Assembly (NCBI GenBank): GCA_002298335.1
Contig: DBNK01000031.1
Location: 1-32,844 of the forward strand
Direction: 5' to 3'
DNA: 32,844 nucleotides
Source: Thalassolituus sp. UBA674
GTDB lineage: Bacteria > Pseudomonadota > Gammaproteobacteria > Pseudomonadales > Oceanobacteraceae
Shown here: piece by piece, positions 25,629-32,844 of the stretch
Numbering within the stretch: position 1 is the stretch's first letter
Layout of the letters: each line of letters begins with the position of its first letter
Notes under the pieces: model-generated
Databases searched by the model: none
What the model was told of the DNA's origin: nothing
The model's input: the letters and a program-made list of their open reading frames with translations, nothing else
Made by a program: the position numbers and the translations under genes

Positions 25629-25631
25629 ACG

Positions 25632-26915
25632 TCAGCATTTCCCACACTGAATGGCTTTTAACTGCTCGACTTCTTCGGGCAGTTTCAGTGCCGGTTCGGC
25701 GTAACGGATCGCGCGGTCTGCGTAGGTGTTCATGATGTCTTCATAAACGTCCGGTGCCATCTCACTCAGCGCCGACATGGATTTCTGTAGCCTCACCTGA
25801 ATTTCAATCATGCCTGCGCCGTCACGGGCAATCGGCATAAACACATCTTCAACCAGCCATTCGGTTTTTAACGCGCCGACCCGCACACGCGGGAATACAA
25901 TACGCTCGTCATCATCGGCTAATACCTGATGCTCCTGCCAGATACAGAACAGACGCACCGCCCTGCCCAGCACATCAATGGCGGTGCCGGGGTCATTAAT
26001 ACCCGGTGATAATGCGCGGCTGGCAATTTCAGACAATACCGACAGGCCGAAACGTGGGTCCTGATCGAAAGAACGGGTTTTATCCATGGTGATGGCTGGC
26101 ACAACCCCGCACTCCAGCTGCTCTTTTTCCTGATCACTTAATGTCTGGTTGTCATCGGCAATAACCGCAACCATCACCTTACCCGGATGCACAAAACTGC
26201 CGGGTTCAATCATGACGTGCAGTACCACCTTGTGAAGTTCCGCCTGATCCTGCAGCTGACTGACATCCAGATGACAGACATAACCGGTTTTACCTGACCG
26301 GATCAGAAATGCCTCTTCCGGCGGCGTCCAGTTTTCCGGCAGACAACGGGCGCCGAGGTGCGGATGCTCGACCCGGTTTTTCAGAGCTTTGGCGGCGGCT
26401 GTCTCTACCCTATCGGTGGTTTCCGACACCCGCCCGAGCAGCGACAGGTGTTCGATCCAGTGCAGTATGGCCACCAGAATAATCACAATCACCAGCACGG
26501 TAACGGCAAATAAAATAATTCGGTCATTTTCGCCGTACATACCGGCATTCAACGCGATAATACCCACCAGACTGAACAGAAAGGTGCCCAGAAACGTCGC
26601 CAGTACATTCTGGGTAACCGGGTCTTCACGCACCAGCTGGGTTGCCCGCGGCGTGGCACTGTTACTGGCAGCACTGTACGCCGACACCATCACGCCCAGC
26701 GAAAACGTGGTCACGGTGAGCATACTGGAGGCGAGAATATCGAGAATATGACCAACGGAATCATCACCGATATTGAAGGACAGTGCCTCGGGTAACAGGC
26801 GTTCTACCGGCGCCGCAAGCAGTGCTGTGACAACGCCCACCAGAGCAAATAAAGAGGCACGAATCCACAGTTTACGGCTGAGCTGAGTCAGCAACCACTG
26901 CCATTTATTTAACAT
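25632..26915 (-). CDS. DUF2254 family membrane protein
   Basis: The 427-residue protein has four N-terminal membrane segments (about 17-38, 57-80, 103-125 and 132-153), then a long soluble part. Family marks include GHILDILASSMLTVTTFSLGVMVSAY, SNSATPRATQLVREDPVTQNVLATFLGTFLFSLVG, and later LSEIASRALSPGINDPGTAIDVLGR. The function of DUF2254 is unknown. It is probably an inner-membrane protein with the soluble part on one face. It ends convergently with yegD and lies 62 bases after the lipase-like gene, so those two may share a transcript. Confidence 0.9.
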   Translation of the reverse strand: MLNKWQWLLTQLSRKLWIRASLFALVGVVTALLAAPVERLLPEALSFNIGDDSVGHILDILASSMLTVTTFSLGVMVSAYSAASNSATPRATQLVREDPVTQNVLATFLGTFLFSLVGIIALNAGMYGENDRIILFAVTVLVIVIILVAILHWIEHLSLLGRVSETTDRVETAAAKALKNRVEHPHLGARCLPENWTPPEEAFLIRSGKTGYVCHLDVSQLQDQAELHKVVLHVMIEPGSFVHPGKVMVAVIADDNQTLSDQEKEQLECGVVPAITMDKTRSFDQDPRFGLSVLSEIASRALSPGINDPGTAIDVLGRAVRLFCIWQEHQVLADDDERIVFPRVRVGALKTEWLVEDVFMPIARDGAGMIEIQVRLQKSMSALSEMAPDVYEDIMNTYADRAIRYAEPALKLPEEVEQLKAIQCGKC

Positions 26916-26977
26916 GATTTACCCGGTTTAATTTGTGAGTTATTTCGTGAGACCACCACAGGGCAGAAATAAATCCA

Positions 26978-27793
26978 TCATGCGCGCTGTTCATTGTGAA
27001 TGAAGATGCCTTCGCGCAGGTAATGAATAACCTGCTGAATAACCCTGTCATTTTTCATCATCATAGGGTGCGTTACGTGCAGGACGATGTGATCTTTCAT
27101 GCCTTCCAGCCTGGTTTTACCGACGGCCACTTTGCCGTCATCCGGGCCGGGAATCAGCAAAGATAAAATCCAGTTAATGCTCCAGTCACCGGCAATAATG
27201 CCCAGATCAAAATCTGCTGGCCCGAGCGTATTGGGCACGCTGTTGTCATCCGTGCCCAGCTGGTCTCCGGCATCGCCGTTAAGCCAGTGAAAGCCCGGCA
27301 CATTGCGGAGTTTATCCACGACTTCACTGCCCTGATTCGGCGGCCCGAGCATCACCACACGACCCAGGATTTCCAGCTCATGCTCACTCAGATACTGACG
27401 CACCAGAATGCCCCCCATGGAATGGGTGACAAAATTGACCGTGGAGTTTTCCGGACATTGTTTCAGCGCCTCAGGAATGGCGTTGTCCGCCAGGTTCGCA
27501 ATGGTGTCTTCCCGTGAGGGGTAGTCCTGATTCACCACCAGATACCCTTCACTTTCCAGCGCATCGGCCAGTGTGTCCATCGAACCCGCGCTGCGGGCAA
27601 GCCCGTGTAGCAATACCACACATTCCGCCTGACCAGGTTCGACCTGAACAGGCTCGACCTGTATGGGTTCGACCTGAATGGGTTCGGCCTGAACAGGTTC
27701 GGCACGAACGGGCAAAGCGGTAACAACCAGCAGAAAACAGAAAATCAGTCGCACAGCGAATCCTGAATGAAAGAAGTCCATCATAAGCATCAC
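26978..27793 (-). CDS. Secreted alpha/beta-hydrolase (lipase-like) with pentapeptide repeats
   Basis: The protein has 271 residues with a signal peptide (FAVRLIFCFLLVVTALPVRA, cleavage near 31). Right behind the cleavage site is a tandem array of P-[VI]-Q-[AV]-E units (about 33-57), then the hydrolase. The oxyanion strand is VVLLHGLARSAGS, the nucleophile is Ser125 in THSMGG, and a late His in HVTHPMMM or DHIVLH could complete the triad. It resembles bacterial triacylglycerol lipase/PGAP1-like proteins. Four ATG codons sit at the start (27793 to 27781), and none has a clear ribosome-binding site, so the exact start is open. Substrate unknown. Confidence 0.82.
   Translation of the reverse strand: MMLMMDFFHSGFAVRLIFCFLLVVTALPVRAEPVQAEPIQVEPIQVEPVQVEPGQAECVVLLHGLARSAGSMDTLADALESEGYLVVNQDYPSREDTIANLADNAIPEALKQCPENSTVNFVTHSMGGILVRQYLSEHELEILGRVVMLGPPNQGSEVVDKLRNVPGFHWLNGDAGDQLGTDDNSVPNTLGPADFDLGIIAGDWSINWILSLLIPGPDDGKVAVGKTRLEGMKDHIVLHVTHPMMMKNDRVIQQVIHYLREGIFIHNEQRA
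27629..27703 (-). repeat. 15-bp tandem repeat (five units) in the lipase-like gene
   Basis: Five contiguous 15-bp units of the pattern CTGAACAGGTTCGAC (plus-strand reading) encode P-[VI]-Q-[VA]-E pentapeptides. Units differ by one to four bases. The array lies between the signal peptide and the catalytic domain. Confidence 0.85.
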
Positions 27794-27869
27794 TGCAGGC
27801 TAACGGAACCCTGAGGGGAAAGAAGGACTTACGGCTCTTTTCAGGGGGCACCCCAAGATGAACCGGCCC

Positions 27870-27924
27870 GTTCTGCCATAAGAAATCCGGGCAGAACCCG
27901 GATGACAGACTACACTTAAGTGTA
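27870..27924. promoter_or_regulatory. Hairpin and 14-bp palindrome before the ValS-arm gene
   Basis: GTTCTGCC (27870-27877) can pair with GGCAGAAC (27890-27897). Further on, TACACTTAAGTGTA (27911-27924) is a perfect palindrome 29 bases before the ATG at 27953. The second is a plausible operator for a dimeric repressor; neither is known to me. Confidence 0.4.
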
Positions 27925-27952
27925 TGACTTGGTTACATAAAGGTGGTCAGCC

Positions 27953-28219
27953 ATGAGGCAGACACCCAAAACCGGCAACAGGGAGGTAGTGATACCAATG
28001 GCTGGAATCATCGACAAAGACAAGGAAATCGCCCGTCTGCATGAGGAGATAGAACAGCTGGATCACGACATTCAGCGCATCTCGAACAAGCTCAATAATG
28101 ACGGATTTATTGTGAAGGCGCCGGCCTCTGTGGTTGAGAAAGAACAGAAAAAAATGGCTGCGTTTGAACAGAAACAGATGAAAATGAAAAAGCAGTTAAA
28201 AGCGATCGAGGCACTCTGA
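27953..28219 (+). CDS. Free-standing ValS C-terminal tRNA-arm (coiled-coil) paralogue
   Basis: The 88-residue protein from about residue 13 (VVIPMAGIIDKD) to the end aligns without gaps to the last 77 residues of ValS in this window (907-983). By my hand count 41 of 77 positions are identical. Kept features are IPMAG, IDKD, the NKL turn, GF-x-x-KAP, V-x-EKE and the final AL. In ValS this antiparallel coiled coil touches the tRNA elbow. No catalytic or anticodon-binding domain is attached. The ATG at 27953 has AAGGTGG at normal spacing; an ATG at 27998 is possible but would cut off aligned residues. A strong terminator follows, so it is an intact single-gene unit rather than debris. Confidence 0.85.
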   Translation: MRQTPKTGNREVVIPMAGIIDKDKEIARLHEEIEQLDHDIQRISNKLNNDGFIVKAPASVVEKEQKKMAAFEQKQMKMKKQLKAIEAL

Positions 28220-28254
28220 ACCACGCTTCGGTCGCACCCCGTTTTTCAGGATAT

Positions 28255-28278
28255 GCCCGGCTTGCCGGGCCTTTTTTT
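28255..28278 (+). terminator. Rho-independent terminator after the ValS-arm gene
   Basis: The hairpin GCCCGGCTTGCCGGGC (28255-28270) is followed by C and seven T. It starts 36 bases past the stop. Confidence 0.9.
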
Positions 28279-28283
28279 GTCCG

Positions 28284-29123
28284 CTATTTCTCCAGCGGCA
28301 ACGAGTGATCACTGCCCCACTCCGCCCATGAACCGTCGTACAGGCTGACCTGCTGCCAACCCGCTTCGTATGCGCCCAGCAATACAATGCAGGCTGTTAC
28401 CCCGGAACCGCAGGAGAACACCAGCGGAGTATCCTGTTGCAGACCGCAGGCTGTGAGTATTCCGCTTATTTTTTCCACAGGAAGATATGCCCGCTCGTTG
28501 AGTACACGAGTAAACGGCAGATTCAGCGAGCCCGGAATATGGCCGCTGCGGACGCCTTCTCTGGGCTCTGGCACTTCGCCGCGGAAACGTTCTGCCGAAC
28601 GAACGTCCACCAGAGTGAACCGCGGTGAGCTACAGTTGCTGAGAACCTCAGTGCATGGAGTGAGCATGCCAGCGGGCTCCGGTAAGTCACTGAGGCCGGA
28701 TGACGGCTCTGACTGAGCATAGTCTGCAGCGACCGGGTATCCGGCCTGCAGCCACGCAGGAAGACCGCCGTTCAGTACTTTGACCTTGTTGATGCCTGCC
28801 GAACGCAGCATCCACCAGGCTCTGGGCGCTGAATATATGCCCTGATCATCGTAAATCACTACTTCGGAATCGGGCGTGATCCCGAGCCTCTCCAGCGTAT
28901 TGATCAACCGCTCCCGCTCTGGCCAGGCGTGTGGCTTGGCGGAGGCCGGGTTGACCAGATCTCCTTCCAGATCCAGCGGGTAACTGCCGGGGATGACCTG
29001 CCGTTGGCTGTATGTCAGCGGGGTGATACCAATCACCTTGGACATACTGGCATCCAGCACAATCAGACTGGGTGTGTTCAGGTGTTCATACAGCCATTGG
29101 GCATTGATCAGGGATGTGTTCAT
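28284..29123 (-). CDS. sseA: 3-mercaptopyruvate sulfurtransferase (two-domain rhodanese)
   Basis: The 279-residue protein has an inactive N-terminal rhodanese domain (1-135, VIYDDQGIYSAPRAWWML) and a catalytic C-terminal one with Cys238 in the loop CGSGVTA. The GSGVT loop is the mark of mercaptopyruvate, rather than thiosulfate, sulfurtransferases. VDVRSAERFRGEVPEPREGVRSGHIPGSLNLPF is a typical second-domain stretch. It transfers sulfur from 3-mercaptopyruvate to thiol acceptors or cyanide. Seven bases separate it from the small membrane-protein gene upstream, implying co-expression. Confidence 0.92.
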   Translation of the reverse strand: MNTSLINAQWLYEHLNTPSLIVLDASMSKVIGITPLTYSQRQVIPGSYPLDLEGDLVNPASAKPHAWPERERLINTLERLGITPDSEVVIYDDQGIYSAPRAWWMLRSAGINKVKVLNGGLPAWLQAGYPVAADYAQSEPSSGLSDLPEPAGMLTPCTEVLSNCSSPRFTLVDVRSAERFRGEVPEPREGVRSGHIPGSLNLPFTRVLNERAYLPVEKISGILTACGLQQDTPLVFSCGSGVTACIVLLGAYEAGWQQVSLYDGSWAEWGSDHSLPLEK

Positions 29124-29130
29124 AGCCTTC

Positions 29131-29373
29131 TCACAGACAGAATCTGAGCACCAGATACGGCACCATGTTAAACACCACGATGACGATTTTATATTGCGCC
29201 AGATATTGAAAATACGCGCGTTTCAGATCGTCCGGATCGAGTCCGAACAAACTGCCGTGCAAGGTGGTGATGCTGTGTTTGAACATTACCAGGGCGATGG
29301 TGGCCAACAACAGAAAGCCGGTGTTGATGAGCGTAGACCAGCCGAGAAAGGTGGTCAGGGTTTCCAGGGTCAT
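29131..29373 (-). CDS. Small membrane protein (DUF6868-like)
   Basis: The 80-residue protein has two hydrophobic stretches: about 13-32 (STLINTGFLLLATIALVMF) and about 60-78 (YKIVIVVFNMVPYLVLRF). A soluble link between them carries FGLDPDDLKRAYFQYLAQYK. It resembles the uncharacterised DUF6868 group. The gene is only seven bases upstream of sseA on the same strand. It is probably an inner-membrane protein with both ends on one side. Function unknown. Confidence 0.7.
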   Translation of the reverse strand: MTLETLTTFLGWSTLINTGFLLLATIALVMFKHSITTLHGSLFGLDPDDLKRAYFQYLAQYKIVIVVFNMVPYLVLRFCL

Positions 29374-29463
29374 GCGATGGCTCCTGTTTTTCTGTTGAGC
29401 TTACTACGTCTGCCGCGTATGAGCATTGTTCCGCGCGCTTTCCTTCAGCGAGCATACCTGCAA

Positions 29464-30387
29464 TTACAGAAACGATTTAAGACAGGCATCCCATTCCGGA
29501 TCATCGCCGAAAAAACCGATCAGATAATCAATCAGCGAGCGTACCTTGCGCGACAGGTGGCGGGTCTGCGGATAAATGGCGTACAGATTCATACCGTACC
29601 ACTGGTAATCCGTCAGTACCGGCTTCAGGGCCCCGCTGGTCAGCGCCTGCTGCAGAATAAAGGTGGGCTGGCAGCCTATTCCTATGCCCTTCGCCGCGGC
29701 GTCGCGCAATGCCTCACCATTGGAGGACAGCATGCGCGGTGTCACGCGAGCTTCGCCGGTACGTCCGGAAGCATCGGTATAGGGCCAGCGCCCCGGATGA
29801 CGCAGGTTGCTGTACCCCAGCCCCGGCGCCCGGCTGAGGTCATCCGGATGAGTAAAAGGGCCGTAGCGCTGTTCAAACTCCGGCGAACAATAAACAATAT
29901 GGCGGATGCGTGTAATGCGCCGTGCCATCAGGCTGGAGTCTCCGAGTTCACCGATTCGGAAGGCCAGGTCATAACCGTCTTCAACCAGATCCACACGCCG
30001 GTCAGACAGATCCAGATTCACCTTCAGGTAAGGGTGCTGCAGCATAAAGTCAGTGATGGCCGGGGCCAGATGCGACAGCCCCAGACTCAGTGGCGCTGAC
30101 ACCGTCAGGGTGCCGGTCAGATCTTCAGCAGACTGCATGACTTCCTGTTCGGCTTCCTGCCAGTCGTCCAGCAGCTTACGGCAGCGCTGGTAGAACAGCT
30201 GGCCATCGTCCGTCAGGTGCATGGTGCGTGTCGTACGCTGGATCAGCTGGACCCCTAAGCGCTCTTCCAGAGCTTTCATCCGGCGGCTGATAGCTGAGTT
30301 CGCCAGTCCCATTTTCTCCGCCGCCCGCGATGCCGTCTGGCATTCCACCAAGGTGACAAACACTTTGATCTCGTCCAGCTCGCTCAC
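29464..30387 (-). CDS. LysR family transcriptional regulator
   Basis: The 307-residue protein has an N-terminal winged helix (1-60: MSELDEIKVFVTLVECQTASRAAEKMGLANSAISRRMKALEERLGVQLIQRT) and a two-lobed effector domain from about 90. The start is a GTG at 30387 with GGAAGA six bases upstream; a nearer ATG is out of frame. It is divergent from azoR across 108 bases, and LysR proteins usually control the divergent gene. The effector domain pattern (DLAFRIGELGDSSLMARRI) is that of the CrgA-like group, so quinones or aldehydes are possible inducers (inference). Confidence 0.93.
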   Translation of the reverse strand: MSELDEIKVFVTLVECQTASRAAEKMGLANSAISRRMKALEERLGVQLIQRTTRTMHLTDDGQLFYQRCRKLLDDWQEAEQEVMQSAEDLTGTLTVSAPLSLGLSHLAPAITDFMLQHPYLKVNLDLSDRRVDLVEDGYDLAFRIGELGDSSLMARRITRIRHIVYCSPEFEQRYGPFTHPDDLSRAPGLGYSNLRHPGRWPYTDASGRTGEARVTPRMLSSNGEALRDAAAKGIGIGCQPTFILQQALTSGALKPVLTDYQWYGMNLYAIYPQTRHLSRKVRSLIDYLIGFFGDDPEWDACLKSFL

Positions 30388-30398
30388 GCCATTCTTCC

Positions 30399-30413
30399 AT
30401 ATTTCAGAAATAT
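30399..30413. promoter_or_regulatory. LysR-type box between lysR and azoR
   Basis: ATATTTC-A-GAAATAT is a perfect 15-bp palindrome and contains the T-N11-A pattern of LysR sites (30400 to 30412). It lies 12 bases upstream of the lysR start. TATAAT (30411-30416) overlaps its right end on the azoR side. Confidence 0.6.
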
Positions 30414-30495
30414 AATTTGATTATCAGGGTATTTTTCCGGTTTGTATACAGGTCTACAGTTGCACCATAACGAATTCATCTCAGAGGAGATAACC

Positions 30496-31077
30496 ATGAA
30501 AAATGTTCTGCGTGTTGATGCGAGTATGAGAAACGAAGGCTCTGTGAGCCGCTCTCTGGCCGATAAACTGATCAGCAAATTAACCGCTGGCGATCAGGTT
30601 AATGTCACTGAGCGTGATCTGGCCTCCGGCGTTGAGCTCATCAGTGAATCCTGGATCGGTGCTAACTTCACTGACCCGGCGGAACGTACCCCGGAACAGA
30701 AAGCAACGCTCGCAACGTCGGATGAGATGGTGCAGGAACTGCGCGATGCCGATACCATCGTCATTGCCACACCGGTGTACAACTTCCATGTACCGGCGGC
30801 CCTGAAAGCCTGGATCGACCTGATTGCCCGTGCCCGCGAAACCTTCCGCTACAGCGAAGAAGGCCCGGTCGGCCTGCTGACCGGTAAGAAAGTCTATGTG
30901 GTCGTGACCTCCGGCGGCACCGCACTGGGCTCTGACATCGATTTTATAAGTGGCTGGCTGAAGTTTGTGCTCAACTTCATGGGGCTTACCGACGTCACCT
31001 TTATTGATGGCAGTGGTCTGATGTTTGACGAGCACAAGGTCGAGAAAGCCGAGCAGGAAATTGCTGAAGTAGCCTGA
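30496..31077 (+). CDS. azoR: FMN-dependent NADH-azoreductase/quinone reductase
   Basis: The 193-residue flavodoxin-fold enzyme uses FMN and NADH to reduce azo dyes and quinones by two electrons, usually as a dimer in the cytoplasm. Family parts are VLRVDASMRNEGSVSRSLADKL (FMN phosphate loop with the SxSRSL-like turn), IVIATPVYNFHVPAALKAWIDLIARARETFRY and VVVTSGGTALGSDIDFISGWLKFVLNFMGL. The open frame extends upstream to 30442, but the ATG at 30496 has GAGGAG at good spacing and gives the family start. It ends at a perfect terminator hairpin. Regulation by the divergent LysR gene is likely. Confidence 0.93.
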   Translation: MKNVLRVDASMRNEGSVSRSLADKLISKLTAGDQVNVTERDLASGVELISESWIGANFTDPAERTPEQKATLATSDEMVQELRDADTIVIATPVYNFHVPAALKAWIDLIARARETFRYSEEGPVGLLTGKKVYVVVTSGGTALGSDIDFISGWLKFVLNFMGLTDVTFIDGSGLMFDEHKVEKAEQEIAEVA

Positions 31078-31103
31078 AACCGGGCAGCGGATGGCAGAAG
31101 CAG

Positions 31104-31133
31104 AAAGGGCTGACTGATCAGCCCTTTTCTTTT
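31104..31133 (+). terminator. Rho-independent terminator of azoR
   Basis: A perfect 10-bp stem AAAGGGCTGA/TCAGCCCTTT with loop CTGA (31104-31127) is followed by TCTTTT. It may also serve the convergent flavoprotein gene. Confidence 0.88.
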
Positions 31134-31143
31134 ATGTGTTCAC

Positions 31144-32268
31144 TCAGCGGTACTGGCGCAGATACCAGTATTCAAAAAAACGCTTGGCGTAGTGCATCAG
31201 TTTCATCGGTGGCAGCAGCAGGCTTCTGGTCTCGGTCCGCTTAACCAGGACTCCCTGTGAAAGCATATCAATGATGCACAACAACTCATGACGGAAGGTC
31301 TCACGCTTGTCACTTCCCTGCAGTTCAGCCAGCAGATTGCGGCTCGCAGCAACGGCCTGAAGATCTGCCATATGCGCCTGCTTGGCCTGCCATTCCGGTC
31401 CGGGAAAACTGCCTGAATCCCCGGCGACGTAGGTGCACTCCATTCCTTCTGCACGGCAGTATTCATCCGCTTTGATCAGTCCTCCTGCAGATTTTTTAAC
31501 CGGAGACTCATCCGCCCAGGCAGGACCCGTCATACCCGGCATGAACAGAATCAGATCAGCCCGGATATCTCCTCCCCCAGTATTCACCACTGTGGGTCCG
31601 AAGCCCGTAATTTGATGACCAAGGTAAGTCCGGATGCCCCGGTCATCCATCATTTTCAACAGCTGGACCGGCACGCCTTTACCAAGACGCTTACCGGGTT
31701 CAACTGCGGGATTGAAGAAAACCAGATCAAACAGATGCCGCCTGCCCTGACGGCGCAGCAAAGTATCAATGCCAAACAGGAACTCAAACACAGGCCCACC
31801 GCGCATGGCAGAAGGCTCCTGAGGGTTGCCGGTGAAGCCAAACGCCAGCGTGCCACTGGTAAGAGAGTTAAGGCGATCCCGCAAAGCAACAGCAGCATCC
31901 GTCCCGGCACAGGGAGTAATGGTGTGTTCAATACCGGGTAATGTGCGAATAAAACGACCACCGGACGCTATGATCAGACCGTCATTGGCCACCGGGCCTT
32001 TGTCGGTAAACACAGTACGACCATTACCTGATATACCCGTTACAGTGGCTGCAAGGTGAGTGACATTTTTACGACGGAAAAAGCGCGTCAGATCTACACG
32101 CAGATTCTCCGCGGAACGGAGGCCCGCTGGAATCCAGATCAGCCCCGGCAGATACACGAGTTCCGGGGCCACTGAGATCAACAGGATCTCAGCCTCTGGT
32201 GATTGCTTGCGTATCGTCTTCACTGCTGTAAGCGCAGCGAAGCCTGAACCGATGATCGTTATCTTCAT
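31144..32268 (-). CDS. Sulfide:quinone oxidoreductase-like FAD/NAD(P) flavoprotein
   Basis: The 374-residue protein opens MKITIIGSGFAALTAVKTIRK, the FAD dinucleotide fold. ELVYLPGLIWIPAG and GLIIASGGRFIRTLPGIEHT resemble the SQR/FCC group. The region GMECTYVAGDSGSFPGPEWQAKQAHMADLQA is the late FAD-binding motif with the AxxQA pattern. The C-terminus (LLLPPMKLMHYAKRFFEYWYLRQYR) is amphipathic and suits membrane-surface binding. Cysteines occur in TPCAGT, DEYCRAEGMEC and LLCIID. Whether they match the catalytic SQR set needs an alignment. A type II NADH dehydrogenase role is the main alternative. The start has GAGGTG upstream. Terminates convergently with azoR. Confidence 0.86.
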   Translation of the reverse strand: MKITIIGSGFAALTAVKTIRKQSPEAEILLISVAPELVYLPGLIWIPAGLRSAENLRVDLTRFFRRKNVTHLAATVTGISGNGRTVFTDKGPVANDGLIIASGGRFIRTLPGIEHTITPCAGTDAAVALRDRLNSLTSGTLAFGFTGNPQEPSAMRGGPVFEFLFGIDTLLRRQGRRHLFDLVFFNPAVEPGKRLGKGVPVQLLKMMDDRGIRTYLGHQITGFGPTVVNTGGGDIRADLILFMPGMTGPAWADESPVKKSAGGLIKADEYCRAEGMECTYVAGDSGSFPGPEWQAKQAHMADLQAVAASRNLLAELQGSDKRETFRHELLCIIDMLSQGVLVKRTETRSLLLPPMKLMHYAKRFFEYWYLRQYR

Positions 32269-32630
32269 AACACCTCATGCACTCTCCGGCATGAGAGCTG
32301 CACAGACTACTATTGCGAAGATGCCTGATATATAGACTAATACTTATGTAGTACGTTGCCTAAAGAGAAAGCCGGAATCAAGGAGATGATGACAGAACAT
32401 ATGTTCGGAATAATTGACAGAGAAAGACCCGGTAATGTGACCCGATCAAGGCACTTTAACAGGACATATAGAGCCAGAGTGTCAGTATCAGACACTCCGC
32501 AATAGCCTCGTGACCGAAAAGACTCCTGGGACAAAGGGCGTTGCGTTCCCCGTGACAGGCTCTGGTGGACACGAGAACAAATCCCGACAGTGCGGTTGCA
32601 TCATTTCAAAATGCAGATGCATAGAGGAAT

Positions 32631-32652
32631 GGTGCGCAGTGCGCACCCTACG
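32631..32652. repeat. GGTGCGC palindrome, copy 3 (loop AGT)
   Basis: The stem is identical to the copies at 4812 and 4868 with loop AGT, followed by CTACG as in copy 2. It shows the element is dispersed, not local. Confidence 0.75.
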
Positions 32653-32747
32653 GTATGTCCTGATTGACGCGTCACGGTGCTCTTCGCAATGACGTACTTA
32701 CGGACAAGTTGCATTCACCACATGGCCCGAAGTTTCATCAGCCACCG

Positions 32748-32789
32748 TCATCCAGTGGCTCTGACACAGTCAGACAGACCACGGGATCC
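32748..32789. repeat. Degenerate GTCATCC...CTGAC-ACA-GTCAG...GGGATCC repeat
   Basis: CTGAC/GTCAG (32761-32765 and 32769-32773) is the same inner stem as in the hairpin at 4978-4990, here with loop ACA. The flanks (CCAGTGG and CCACGGGATCC) match the outer arms imperfectly. Confidence 0.6.
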
Positions 32790-32844
32790 ATGCCCTCTTG
32801 GTCTAAAAACGACGTGTGATGCTTCCGTAGAATGACAGTTTATA

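Larger units (their letters stand above)
32269..32844. other. Gene-free 576-bp interval with dispersed repeats at the window end
   Basis: No gene is supported; short open frames have no ribosome-binding site or family resemblance. The first 80 bases are AT-rich (CTGATATATAGACTAATAC) and may hold the promoter of the minus-strand flavoprotein gene. The right half holds the GGTGCGC palindrome at 32631 and a degenerate GTCATCC...GGGATCC repeat at 32748-32789. Confidence 0.7.

Noticed and set aside
28993..30099. 368-codon plus-strand open frame
   Set aside because: Antisense to sseA, the small membrane-protein gene and lysR, all better supported.
32337..32692. Two short open frames (65 and 60 codons) near the window end
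   Set aside because: No ribosome-binding site, no recognisable domain, and the second runs into a dispersed palindrome.

Overview
The window (about 33 kb, GC roughly 55% by eye) is a gammaproteobacterial chromosome segment. Support comes from the holC-valS neighbourhood, RlmA, Slp-family lipoprotein, YegD and AzoR homologues, and from intergenic palindromes of the type scattered through marine Oceanospirillales-like genomes. The genus cannot be fixed from sequence alone. No rRNA, tRNA, CRISPR array, transposase or phage gene was seen.

Layout. (1) 1-8.5 kb, housekeeping: hpt on the minus strand; a plus-strand Slp lipoprotein; then dapE-rlmA-holC-small protein, tightly packed with stop/start overlaps; a 680-bp gene-free repeat field; and valS. 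(2) 8.7-11.8 kb, minus strand: an S9 prolyl-oligopeptidase-type lipoprotein, an AT-richer M24 aminopeptidase-fold gene, and a DUF3297 gene ending at a clear terminator. (3) 12.0-15.4 kb: an FdhF/YdeP-type molybdopterin oxidoreductase (plus strand) facing a minus-strand parD-parE-HD phosphohydrolase operon whose three genes overlap. (4) 15.5-25.6 kb: an allantoin utilisation cluster. On the minus strand, in transcription order, it has an NCS1 permease, allantoin/hydantoin racemase, outer-membrane porin, PuuE-type allantoinase, a second NCS1 permease, allantoicase and ureidoglycolate lyase. A GntR/FCD regulator is divergent, followed by yegD. Together these can take racemic allantoin through the outer and inner membranes and convert it to glyoxylate plus two urea. 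Copies of a TGTAYACA box lie in front of alc and at the gntR start, with related boxes in front of the first permease, suggesting one GntR regulon with autoregulation. (5) 25.6-32.3 kb, accessory metabolism: a DUF2254 membrane protein, a secreted lipase-like hydrolase with pentapeptide repeats, a free-standing copy of the ValS C-terminal coiled-coil arm, mercaptopyruvate sulfurtransferase, a small membrane protein, a divergent lysR/azoR pair, and a sulfide:quinone-reductase-like flavoprotein. (6) The last 570 bp are gene-free and carry the same palindromic repeats as region 1.

Most noteworthy: the 88-residue ValS-arm paralogue (27953-28219), which matches the end of this window's own ValS; the porin- and racemase-equipped allantoin cluster with its shared operator; the HD hydrolase translationally coupled to a ParDE toxin-antitoxin pair; and 15-bp tandem repeats that encode pentapeptide arrays in two unrelated genes.
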